A stretch of DNA of 64,000 bases from Muricea muricata. Its lineage: Eukaryota; Cnidaria; Anthozoa; Malacalcyonacea; Plexauridae. Position 1 is the stretch's first letter. Each line of letters starts with the position of its first letter. The translations under genes were made by a program, and so were the position numbers. Below are positions 45,201 to 55,669 of this stretch, piece after piece. The stretch covers positions 26,340,282 to 26,404,281 of the forward strand of contig OY979718.1 of the NCBI GenBank assembly GCA_963855995.1, written 5' to 3'. The notes beneath the pieces are model-generated. The model was not told the origin of the DNA and did no database searches. It saw only the letters and a list, made by a program, of their open reading frames with translations.

Positions 45201-48200
45201 AATTGATGATAGTCGAACAATAATGACATGAATCATCGCCAATCGACTGCAATTGTGTTAATTGTTAAAATATACTCTAGAAGAATGTCTTGTGTATTAA
45301 TTTTTATGATAAAACTTTCGCTGACCTGCAAATTTATTTAATGACAGGCCAAAAAGTGCCATAAATGTAAGCATACGTCCAAATGCCGTCATTTTCAACT
45401 TGCCGTCTTAAATCAGTATTGGCCGTCCAAAAGACGGCTGACGGGCTAACACCCTTGTTTTTGTAAAGAAAATTTTTAACATTTGCATTATGGAAAATTC
45501 GCCTTGTGCTCATTCAAGTGTCACTTAACATATTTGCTAAATTGTACATATTCATTACCTGATGTCTTCGGTTTTAAATTTGTAGAGGTTTGGATATGCA
45601 ACTTCCTTTTGAAGCCATCCTTGGACAAGATGAGCTTCATTTTACCTATCTCGACACTTTAGGGCGACCTGTAGTTGTATATCATAAGAATAATCTAGTG
45701 GAACAACACATCCAGGAATTTGAGGTTCGTTAAAGACATTAAAGTATAGAAAATTGTAATACTTGGTTAAGTCAATAATTTCATCTCCCAATGATTTAAT
45801 CGTGTCAGTAAGGAGAGATAGATAGTGGCTTTCCGCGAGTCATTTCAGGTTGCAGCTGGGTTGACTCGAGTTTAATCTTTAAATAAAGCGAGTAGAGTCG
45901 ATGGCTCGCTCGTTTCAACACTATTAATTCATTTTTAGAACTTACATAACAATGAAAGTCCAGCTGAATGAAACAATTTGATGTTTACACATATGTCAGC
46001 GGCAATTTTAACTTGTAGCATACTAGCATCATAGATTAAGGATACATAGGTGTGCAACTCGGAGTATTTCTTGTCTAACGTCATACGCACGCTAATTTTT
46101 GGCAAGTACACATGCGAGATTTTATGAGGAATTAGATAGGGAAATGTCAAGTAAAGGGCGATTTTAGGAAAACTTTCCGCTAGATTGCCTTGGTTCACAG
46201 AAATGTGTGAAAAGAAGTTGCCCTGTATATTTCAAGCTACAAATGAAGTTAGGTTTTTGTTCTCGTCGCTTATAAAACGGCAGGAACCATTTTGTATAAT
46301 ACATTCACATTGAAATTCGAACAAAAATGTACTTGCCAAAAATGGGTGTGGATATGACGTAATCCACGAGGCAACGAAATCATAGGCGAAGTATCCCCAG
46401 TTGCACATCTGTGTATCCTTAATCCATGCTAACATTATGAGCGTCTTAGAATTTTACTTGGCATTTGGCGCACTGCAAAAATTTTTACCTTACTGGCATA
46501 CTTTACGTTATCATTTAGTAATCGCGGGAACATGTTAGTTCTGGCGTTCTTGATTTTCCATAAAATTGCATATTTTTACATTATTTCTATTTGACAAATT
46601 ACATGAGTTGCTTTATTAGTAAATTGATCAAAATTTGCTGTCAGACATGCTAAAATAGGTAGGCTAGCTAGGATCTGAACATTATGCATGAAAGTAATTT
46701 CAATACCATCCTCTGTATATTTAACCGTAACATATCCTTCTGTTACGTTCTTAGCTCAACTACAAATTTAACAAGATTTTGCTTCTCCAAGAACCTTTGT
46801 TGCTTGTTGGTGCTTTGTACCTTATGTTTTTGGCTGTGATAGTTTATGTACGAATGGACTTTTCGATCACAAAGGTATGTAATATGGTTGACCCGTATTA
46901 AGAACTACCTCTGCGCAGGCTTAAAGCAAATCAGCCTGTACTGTACTTGATAAAATTTGAAATCTCCAGTTTGTAATAACAAGATAATCTTTGAATACAC
47001 CTGACGACAACCGTATGGTCACTCTAATGTGCAATTTCCGCCATTAGCAAATAACTCTCAAGTTATCAGTAACCGTGGGTAAACTAGGCTAGAAGGAAGC
47101 TGGCATGGAAAATAAGTTTAGAGATAGAATTTCATTTTCTGTTCAAGAACAATATTGTGTGTGTGCATTTTTTTCGGTTGAACCGTTAACAAATTCAGTT
47201 CCAGCGAAGTTTTGCTAACGAATCGACTTCATTGTTTAATCTAAAAGCATCCCTAAGATACAGTATCTGCTATAGATAAGAGTTCATTAAGAAAAAAATA
47301 GTTTGGTTCGCTTTAGCAATTTTTGCTGTGGAAATCCGCATTAAGTGGCATTTGGTTATACCTGAGGAATTTTTGGAGTATTTCAAGCACTTTGATTGTA
47401 AACGTCTGTTGCCTTATTTTAGGATGCTGTTCAAGAAGCCCGTCTTCGTGCTGCTGGACTGGTTGAAGAGTTGCTTGGACTCTTGGAACAGCGCAGACGT
47501 TTGTACGATTCGTATAACGATGCCGTGAACAAGTACAAGGCGAGCAAAGATTCTTCTGCATATTCGAATGCTCGCAAGAAGATTGATGGCGAGTACCGTG
47601 GCGTCAGTGCCAAGATTTTGGAGCGACAATCTGCGCTGGCCAAGGACCAACCAGAGAGTGCAGACAAGGTGAAATATTGAAACAAATATATTTTTATCTT
47701 TTTATATTTATTGATATTTCTGCCACTTACAAAAAGACGTTAATTTCACTAGTGACGATTATCGCACGTGGTGAGAAAAATGGGAGATGTGACCTTTATT
47801 TCTCGTGTTGGACAGAAAATTTTGCTAAACATATTTCCATGTGTCCGTGTAGTATTATTCTTGGACCGAAAGGAAATTGCTGCCAGTTTGTTGATGTTTT
47901 TTTCGAGGTTGACAGGTCTTAAAAGTTTGAAAGAATGAAAGTGATAGAGAGAATGAAAATGAGAAAATATTTCACTACATGTACTTGATGTCTTTAAAAA
48001 AATAGTTGAGCTTTGGGTATACATGTAGGTCATAAAAAAACTAGCTATGAGCAAGGAAAGGCTCGTTTGTTTGTGGTAGGACGGTTTATTATAACATCTT
48101 GATTAGCGGTGATAAGATTTTTAAGAATGAACGGTTTTTAGGTGTTTACTTGCACAAAATATTTTCTTAATTGACTTTGTGGTCCCAGAAAATAAAATGT

Positions 48201-48523
48201 TTCATGCGCCACCGTGCTATTGTGCAGTGACGAATTACCCTGGCTTTGTATATTTTGTGGCACAAACTTACTCTGACTTTGCACATTTTATTTGAACCAC
48301 AATTGTAAGATATATCTTGTGCTTTGTGATGCTTTTGCAGATGACTGAGCTGCAACGTAAGGAAGCTGATTTCAAACGTTTGATGGAAGATGCTATGAAT
48401 TTAGCTGTAAAAGTTGTGGATGGAAAGATGAACAAGCAATCTTACATCGAAAATGACGAGGCCATTGGGGCTAAACGCGAGAAGCTTAGTCAGGAAATTG
48501 AGAGCATTCAGGAAACCCTTTAA
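36207..48523 (+). CDS. RPN1: Ribophorin I, oligosaccharyltransferase subunit 1
   Basis: A non-catalytic subunit of the ER oligosaccharyltransferase complex, which moves glycans from dolichol pyrophosphate to Asn of nascent proteins. Ten exons join in frame: 36207-36455, 36602-36669, 42876-43230, 43377-43472, 43806-44061, 44657-44756, 45586-45724, 46755-46874, 47423-47668 and 48341-48523. The total is 603 residues, against about 607 in human. Start at 36207 gives a good signal peptide (MARHH then [16 protein letters not shown]); an upstream in-frame ATG at 36147 would spoil it. Conserved blocks include [53 protein letters not shown] and TYLDTLGRP. One membrane helix is coded in exon 8 ([18 protein letters not shown]), then a cytosolic coiled tail ending with stop TAA at 48521. 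All splice sites are GT-AG and phases match. The acceptor before exon 5 is weak in pyrimidines. Confidence 0.97.
36670..37977. other. RPN1 intron 2, left part: nothing recognised
   Basis: AT-rich intronic sequence without supported genes or clear elements before the fold-back element. Confidence 0.5.
37978..41268. mobile_element. 3.3-kb fold-back element of GATCTTGCCAAGATC subrepeats
   Basis: The termini are CCCAGGTTGA (37978) and its exact inverse TCAACCTGGG (41259-41268), each followed inward by GATCTTGCCAAGATC-like words. The left arm (to about 38580) repeats AAGATCCTGCAAGATCTT. The right arm (about 40470-41268) repeats GGGATCTTGGCAAGATTAC, its inverted relative. ATA flanks both ends (possible 3-bp duplication). 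Long inverted arms made of short subrepeats are the hallmark of Foldback-type DNA transposons. The centre (38580-40470) is unique and holds a possible spliced reading frame on the minus strand. Confidence 0.8.
39009..39506 (-). CDS. Possible two-exon reading frame in the centre of the fold-back element
   Basis: Exon A 39437-39506 (acceptor TTTCCAG, reads [20 protein letters not shown]) and exon B 39009-39106 (acceptor CATGTAG, reads [20 protein letters not shown] then a TAA) join in phase through donor GAAG/GTTAGT. The result looks protein-like and ends with a stop. No start codon or upstream exon was identified, and the product is not recognised. It could be element-coded or a captured host gene end. 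Confidence 0.4.
41394..42128. mobile_element. 735-bp hAT-like MITE with 8-bp target duplication
   Basis: The left end CAGGCCTTAAAATATC and the inverse of the right end CAAGCCTTAAAATATC differ at one base. TTTGTAAT flanks both sides (41386-41393, 42129-42136). The interior repeats TTGTCCGAC-type words and a short open frame ([13 protein letters not shown]..) too small to be a transposase. It lies in RPN1 intron 2. Confidence 0.9.
42137..42875. other. RPN1 intron 2, right part: nothing recognised
   Basis: Intronic sequence up to the exon 3 acceptor; no element or gene supported. Confidence 0.5.
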
Positions 48524-48631
48524 AAGAACACTCTGCCAAAGTCTACGTGTACTTAGATAGATAGTCTCAAAAACAGACATCCCTTTGTGAGCAGCTAGTG
48601 TTAGTCAATATGAAATTTTTGAAGTATTTTC

Positions 48632-48637
48632 AATAAA
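48632..48637 (+). terminator. RPN1 polyadenylation signal
   Basis: AATAAA 109 bp after the RPN1 stop codon, at a usual distance for a 3' end. Confidence 0.75.
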
Positions 48638-49608
48638 GATTAATTGAAATCACAATGAGTGTGTGTCTAAACGTGTTGCTGCAGATTGCCGTGCCAGTCG
48701 CGTTCAGGCATTTTTTTGTGTGCGCGTTCGGGCATTTGTTAGATGGTTGTAATTTTCGAACTTGGGTGATATTTTTTCTCCATGATAGAAGAATCTGAAA
48801 ATGCGTTGTCCGATTGATGATTAATTTTGTTATTTTATTTTTTATTGTGTTCTATGCTTCTTTCTTTTGAAATATAATTTCTGTCGTTTCATTAACTTCA
48901 TCAAGAAATCGTAACACTTGTTCATGCGGGCATGTACGTCGGGACTCTTTTCCTGATGCCTCCCCCACTCCTTCCCTATCTATCAAGTTTTTCTACTGCA
49001 CTGTAGTAAACAAGCAAGCAATATTTCAATGTTTTGTCAATAACTTTCCCTGGAGTTTGGTGTAACCATCCATTTCCTTTTGGTACCTATGTAAGGTCTG
49101 GTGATGATTTCTTATTTCCTTTCCGCCTTGGCGTTTCACAGCTCTTCTGCGTGACTAAAAATCTTTTTCAAACATTAAGGGCTGCATGTAAACAGAAAAA
49201 GGTACTTCATATCATTAAAGATTCGCTAAAGACCATTTACATTTTTGCTTGTACACCTTTTACTTTGCTAGGCCTTATCACTAGGCTGGGGTTTTTTTTA
49301 ATGGTCTTTGTTTACGACGCAGGTTTTTGTCAACTCTATATTTACGTTTTTATGAATTGCAAGTTTTGACAATTTTGAACACTCCGTACATTCAACATTC
49401 AGTAATTTAAAAATTCCGTAAATTTAACGCAGAATAAATTTAACATTCCATGCTTTCAGCACTTCAAACCTTACCAACACTCCGCGGACTCTTCTAGTTC
49501 AGCAGTCCGTACGATACTCTGGCTCTCCGCAAATCCGTGGAAACCTCGACTTCGACGGCCTAAAGTAGATTTTCCGAGGTTCATATTTGAAGGAAAATCA
49601 TCGCGATT
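48638..49608. other. No gene recognised
   Basis: Intergenic DNA between RPN1 and the transposase relic. No supported feature. Confidence 0.45.
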
Positions 49609-50495
49609 TCAAGAGAAGTGGTACGATTTATAAGATTTGATCGACTATTCAATACAGGAAGACGAAGTTTTTTGTTTCTATTGTAAGTTGTTTGGGACTC
49701 AAGGTAAGTAATCTTGATATGTTGCAGGTCATGTTCCAAATTATTAATTATATACTGGGTATTATGCATATATCAGTATAAGTAAATATTGAACATAGAA
49801 TCCCCCATTTCGTGTATAGTCAGTATAAAACTGCTATCACTCGCTGCAGGGCCTCGTAACATTTAAAATAAAAGTGTTGTATAGCTCATTAGCTGAGCAC
49901 TCAAATGCAAACTAGAAATGATCCACAATTACAGCAGACATAATCATATGAGTGATATCACTGGTGCTAATAACTAATGATGTTTGCGCATCCTTTATAG
50001 TTGGTTGCTTAGAGACTAAATTTGTAAAAGAAGGCTACAGAAACTGGAAAAAGGCTACTCAAAACGAAGGAAAGTTTGAAAGGCACAGCCAGTCATAAAT
50101 GTGCAGTTTGTGCAGAGAAAGGGCGATATTGAAAAAGACACAAGTGCCTCCTATATCAATGCTTAAATTTCTGCTGTTGCAGCTGAAAATTTATCCAGGA
50201 AAAAACAAGAAAGTAAAAAAAATCGGGAAATTGCAGAAGTAATTTTTGACGTGATAAGGCCTATCTCTTTTCAAAATGAAGCTTTTCGGGGACATGATGA
50301 AAACAAAACTTTACTGAACCAAGGAAAGTTTTTGGAAGAGGTCAAGTTTCTTGCAAAGTATTATCCTCCATTGCAACGATGGCTCGATAATCATCCTGGC
50401 AATGTTTCTTGGCTTAGTCCTGATATTCAGAATGAAATGATTGAAATATTAGCAAATAACATAATAGACATTGTAAAGATACAAGTGAATGAAAG

Positions 50496-50798
50496 CAGGG
50501 ACGTAGCCAGAACTTTCAAAGGGGGGGGGGGGGGGGGAGCCCTGCAGATACTAATAATTATGATAGGTTTGACGCGCCTATCGCGTTAAATACTAGAGAG
50601 GTTTAGCAAAGAGACGTGACGTCAATGCGACGTAAAATGCCGTGATTGCCCATCTCCAGATTTGCTCACGGCATTTCCTCATCGTTTTTACCTCGCTTTG
50701 GCGTTGTCAAAGGCGTTGTGTCGTCTTTGCTAAACCTCTCTATTAACGAAAGGGGGGAGCCGTGGCTCCCTCGGCTCCCCCCCCTGGCTACGTCCCTG
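50496..50798. mobile_element. 303-bp hAT-like MITE with 8-bp target duplication
   Basis: The ends are CAGGGACGTAGCCAG and its exact inverse CTGGCTACGTCCCTG. AATGAAAG flanks both sides (50488-50495, 50799-50806). It cuts the transposase relic between the ILANN..VNES and YYSVECDEVT segments. Inside, AGAGAGGTTTAGCAAAGA and its inverse (about 50594-50745) mark a nested inverted repeat. Confidence 0.92.
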
Positions 50799-50859
50799 AA
50801 TGAAAGCAAATACTACTCGGTTGAATGTGATGAAGTTACCAGCCACCATCACTCGTATA

Positions 50860-51098
50860 CACAGCAAAAAACGCACAACCTGTTCTGGCCTGATGAAAAC
50901 AGCATTGAACAATGTTTTGCTGCCCACATTGTTCAAGGTTGTCAACAATATTGTTCAACATTGTTACACCTGATTGCAGGCTAGTTCAGGCTCATCAACT
51001 TGTTCAGTATTGTTAACAACCTTGAACAATGTGGGCAGCACGACATTGTTCAATGCTGTTTTCATCAGGCCAGAACAGGTTGTGCGTTTTTTGCTGTG
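50860..51098. mobile_element. 239-bp MITE with ~95-bp inverted repeats and TA flanks
   Basis: CACAGCAAAAAACGCACAAC at the left is exactly inverted at the right (GTTGTGCGTTTTTTGCTGTG), and pairing extends about 95 bp. TA flanks both ends, as for Tc1/mariner-type elements. It cuts the relic transposase just after DEVTSHHHS. Confidence 0.88.
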
Positions 51099-52501
51099 TA
51101 TGTCAATTGTACTGTGTTATGTGTTTGATAAAATACCATCTATGAACGTGTGGTTGGGCTCAAGCAGGTGGTTAGCTTTACAGGAAAATAAAATCCTTTT
51201 ATGATGCCCTTGTAGAGCACCTGGGAAAATTAAAGATACCATTGTGTAACATGATTGGAAAAGGTTTTGATGGTGCTAGTAATATGTCTGGGAATGATAA
51301 AGGTATGCAGCAGCAACTCGTTGATGTAGGAGCAACTCTTTACCTGTATTTTCATTGCATTGTACACTGCCGGAATTTAGTCCTTGAAAAATGTGCTGAA
51401 ACTTTGCCTGTAGTTCATGATGTCGTTTCAACAATTGGCTCAATATACAAAGTAATGGAGAGATCAACAAAACAAAATGCAGTTTATGAAGCAAATCTAA
51501 AACGTTTCTCCATAAAGGACGGAAGTAATGCTTTCCGTGCATTTTCAGATACCCGATGGACCGCAAGAGCGAATAACGTTGATGCCACACTGAATACTTT
51601 GCCAGCCCTGATTGCCACGTTGAAATAGCTTAAGTAGAGTGATGCCACTTGTGAAGGCCTCCTTGTTAGAATTTGTTCTTTCGAGTTTCTACTACAGTTC
51701 TTTATTTTAAAGGAATGCTGCGAATTTTCAAGATACTCATCTGAGTATCTTCAAAGGGAGGAAATAGACTTGGTTACCGTTGTGGACACAGTAACTTCGC
51801 TTATGAAACGAGGAGAAATTCACCAAGTTTGGGCAAACTGCTTAGGCAAAAGCAGTAAAATGTGGCATTGAAGATTCTTCCAGAGATCTAGGCAGTAAAC
51901 GCTCGCAAACTTGCCACATCGGTTCACGGATGGACAAACTTTGCTTGGTGCTGCTTTTAGCCATCGCAATGCCTCCTCAACTCAACCCAACTCATCCGTG
52001 ATGGCACAGTCTAAGTTTTGCATCGAAGTTTACCACCCTGTTCTCGACCTGCTTCTGAACGAATTGCGAAGACGATTTTCCACAGAGTCTTGTGAGGTTC
52101 TCGTACAACTCTCCGCCCTAAATCCCACACAATGCAATGAGGACAGCGTCGAGGATGTTGGAAAATTGGCCAAGAGATATCCCGCATCCCGGAGGAACCA
52201 ACATGACAAGAATATACGTTTTTCAAAAGTTCCAGATATTATCATGGTTTCTTGAAGAGATGGAGGAACGGAGAAAGCGAGGATGGAAGAAAAGTTTGTT
52301 CTAGACCAAGACCTTGAACTGCCACACTTGGCAAGATTTACTAACTGACAAGACGCCTGCTAAGGCGTTCACCCCGCCTGCCAAAACGAAAATGGGCACA
52401 AGGCCAGGAAGGGCTGTAACTAGAGCGTACTTTGGGGGCTGGGTATATTCACTTATTTCTGTTGTGCCCAACGAATTCCTTTTTAAATCAGTTATTGTTA
52501 G

Positions 52502-52949
52502 TGTTCCGTCGGAGTTTTACGACTCTTTCGCAATGTAGTCAAACCCGGGATCGTATAGTTTTGATGCACTTATTTATTTCTTACTAAATGACTATTCGAT
52601 CTAAGATTAAGTACAAAAAGGGTTTATGAGTATAAAGTATAAAGTAACAATATTATAAATGTACATACCAAATGTTCGTGAGACTCTTCAAAGTTCTATA
52701 TATACTTACTTCTTTGACGGGTTACTGGACAGACTACATTAATAACAGGTACAGGTTAGCAGAATAACAATTTAACTTTACTAGGTTAGCTTTTCCAGTA
52801 GGTCCTTTCGGCCGAAACTCTAATCTTATAACTAATAATCAGAACATGCATGCAATATATATATGTCAACTTGTAAATTGATACAGACGTCTTATCTAAT
52901 TAAACATTAACAGGGGTTCGTAACTGTTACTTGAGTCTCTCACGAAACA
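52502..52949 (-). repeat. 3' LTR of the BEL/Pao element
   Basis: Runs from TGTTCCGTCGG to CTCTCACGAAACA on the plus strand, so it has TG..CA ends. It duplicates 58353-58800 almost perfectly. Confidence 0.95.
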
Positions 52950-52981
52950 CTCTCCCCCCCCCCCCCCCATGAGGGGTACTC

Positions 52982-53845
52982 TCATTCTTCAGGGTTCTCT
53001 GCCGGTTGGATGACTGCTATTTTCGTTATCGGTCTGTTATATTCTTTTCCGGATGTGATGACCGTTACATTTCTCACTCTTCTGTCTTGTCCTGGATAGA
53101 CCTTCGTCACTCGTCCGATTGTCCACTTTCCACGTACTGCATTGTCATCCGCTACCATCACTACGTCATTCACTTGAACATCACGGGTGGTTGTGTTCCA
53201 TTTCTTTCGCGGAAACAAGGATGGGGAAAACATCACGTGTCCAGCGACGCCAAAACGAGTCAATGATTCTCTGCACAAACTCTACGCGCTTACGAGGATC
53301 GTTGGTTTCTTTAAATGGGCCTTGTGGCACTTGTGGCGAAGCTCTTCCGAGTAGCATATCGTTCGGGCAAATATATGCACCGTCGTCCGGGTCGTTGGGG
53401 ATTCTTCCGATTGGGCGCTGGTTAACTAGATTAGCAACTTCTAGTAGGAGAGTGTAAAGTTCAAACGGTGTTAATGTCGTTTCTCCAATTGCTCTCTTCA
53501 AAGCAATCTTCACACTCTTGACAAGTGCTTCGGCGCAACCATTCTGGTGTGGGGCCCCTGGGGTTATGAATTTCCATTCCATCCCCCTTTCTGCTGAGAA
53601 TTCTCGTAACTTCTTTGCATCCAATCCTTTGACCATCTGTCGAAGTTCAGCTACTGCTCCAACTAGTTGTGTCCCGTTATCACTTCTCATACATTTCGGG
53701 TAACCTCGTATCGCAAAGAATCTTCTTAAAACTTGTAAGAAATCCATGGTTGAACAATCAACTGCTAACTCTAGGTGCACAGCTCGCGTGTTGAGGCATG
53801 TGAAAATTACACCGTAATGCTTTGTGGTCTTGTTGCGTCCTATCT
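52982..53845 (-). pseudogene. BEL/Pao integrase core and C-terminal domain
   Basis: Catalytic core in one frame (53181-53780): LELAVDCSTMDF, RSDNGTQLVGA and GAPHQNGCAEALVKSVK give the D, D and E positions. The C-terminal part (about 52982-53250) is in the frame of the upstream segment: VQVNDVVMVADDNAVRGKW and GRVTKVYPGQDRRVRNV. So two opposite small indels, one on each side of the core, break the integrase. Confidence 0.92.
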
Positions 53846-55669
53846 TTACCTTGTAGGGACCAAAATAATCACATGACGTGAAATGGAACGGTGGGTGTGT
53901 GGAGCTAGTCGTTCTTGGGGTAGGTCGGCCATAACTTGAGTTTCAGGTTTGGGTTGCATTTCTTTACAGAACACACACTTGTACTTTACTGACTTTGCAA
54001 GATCATGTCCTCGTATAATCCAATAGTTTCGTCGAACTTTTGCGGCTGTAGTTGCGACTCCATTGTGACCAATACTGTGTGCTTGGCGAGTAATAAGGAG
54101 GGATATCCAACTGTCGTAGGGGAGCAACGTAGGGTGCTTTGACTCGTACGATACTGTAGCTTTGTCTGCTCTTCCACCGACTCGAATAACTCCTTCAGAA
54201 TCTGTGAATGGACTTAACGTGGTAAGCTCTCCTTTCTTAATTCGGCTATGAAGATCTTTCTGTGTGTCCTTTATCCAGTGTATTTCGGCTTCATACAATT
54301 CGCGGGGACTAAGACAATCAGGACTATCTTCACCAGTTGCTTCGATTTTCCGTGTCTTATTACGGATCTTTCTTACGAACTTTAAGACGTACGCGGTGAC
54401 TCTAATCAGTTTTCTCCAAGTGGAATATTTCTTGGGGTCTATTGGGCTTTCCTGTGTCTTCAAAGTGCAAACTAACTTTCGGGCCTCTTTGGAAACTTCT
54501 TTATCGTCAGGCTCTGACTTGTCTTGTGGCCAGTCTTTCTGGGGCAATCGTAAGAATTCTGGACCCTGCAACCATCTTTTGGTCAACTCGTGAACGGCTA
54601 TTGCTCGGGATACATCATCTGCCACATTTGCCTCACTTGGTATATGTCTCCATTGCTTGGGATCACTGTTGCTCTGAATCTCTCCAACTCTTGAAGAGAC
54701 AAACTGCTTATAAACTCGAGATGTACTTTGTATCCATGCCAAGACGATTTTGCTGTCGGTAAAATAGATTATTTCTTCAAATTCAAGTCGTGATTCCTTT
54801 CGAATGGTCTTTGACAGACGTGACGCTAGTAGTGCAGCTTGTAGCTCCAATCGCGGCATGGTTAACTTCTTTAACGGAGCAACACGTGACTTCGCGGCGG
54901 CAAAACGGATCTCGAATGTTCCATCCTTCTTTCTCCAACGGAAATATGCACACGTTCCAAAAGCATATTCAGACGCGTCAGCGAAGATACATAGAAGTGG
55001 CAGTCCCATGCTATCGTGTGAAAACAAGCCTCTTGGGAAGGATACTTCATTCAATTCTTTCATCTCTTCGAAGAATTTCATCCACTTTGCTCGCAATTCT
55101 GATGACAATACGTCGTCCCAGTCAACCCCCATTTGCCATAGCTCTTGCATTCCAATTTTCGCTCGAATAAGAAAAGCTGTCGCAAAACCGATTGGGTCGT
55201 AAACTTTTGCAACCTGACTGAGAATTTTCCGCTTTGTGGTTGGCTGGCTACACTCTACTTTCGTTACGAAACTCAACACATCTCTAGCAATGTTCCATAC
55301 GACACCTAACACTTTGCCTTCGGAGCATTGTTGAAGTGGCTTTATATCTTCCTGTTGCTGCTGGTTTTCAGTGTTCTCCTTCAGCTCTTTGTTGGACAAC
55401 CATTCCTTTATCTCGAATCCTCCCTTTTCCAACACGTTATCAATTTCTTGCGTTAACTGTCGAGCATCTTCGGTTGTATGGACTGAGTCGCAGATGTCGT
55501 CCATGTAGCTGTTGTCTCGGATTGCGGCTGCTGCACGCGCGCTCTCATTTTCTCCTTCTTGCGCGGTCTTTCGTAGGGCTATTTGTGCCATTGCTGCAGC
55601 AGGCTTATCTCCGAACGTGAGCACTGTTTTGATGTAGGTATCCGGCGGTCGGGTGGTGTCCAGGTTTCT
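53846..55669 (-). pseudogene. BEL/Pao RT remainder, RNase H and integrase zinc domain
   Basis: In frame with the upstream segment after the stop. It contains the RT active-site region SYMDDICDSV, the Pao connection, RNase H (LCIFADASEYAFGT; IYFTDSKIVLAWI) and the integrase zinc-binding start (HSIGHNGVATTAAKVR, then CVFCKEMQ). The frame is lost near 53850-53900 by a one-base change just before the integrase catalytic core. Confidence 0.92.

Larger units (their letters stand above)
49609..52255 (+). pseudogene. Relic of a TTF zinc finger / hAT-type transposase-like gene (ZMYM1-like)
   Basis: A first part (49609-49701) reads FQEKWYDL, a stop, then DYSIQEDEVFCFYCKLFG, the TTF-type zinc finger. 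A donor GTAAGT and an acceptor near 50000 suggest an intron. Next comes FVKEGYRNWKKATQNEGKF. A longer frame (50251-50500) has FRGHDENK, FLAKYYPPLQRWL and LSPDIQNEMIEILANNIIDI. Then YYSVECDEVT and, later, GKGFDGASNMSGNDKGMQQQ and RAFSDTRWTARANNVDATL. This is the DUF4371/hAT core used by ZMYM1 and P52rIPK-like proteins. Several stops, frame changes and two MITE insertions (50496, 50860) show it is dead. Confidence 0.85.

Noticed and set aside
53006..53703. Plus-strand open frames opposite the integrase
   Set aside because: Antisense shadows of the BEL/Pao pol frame.
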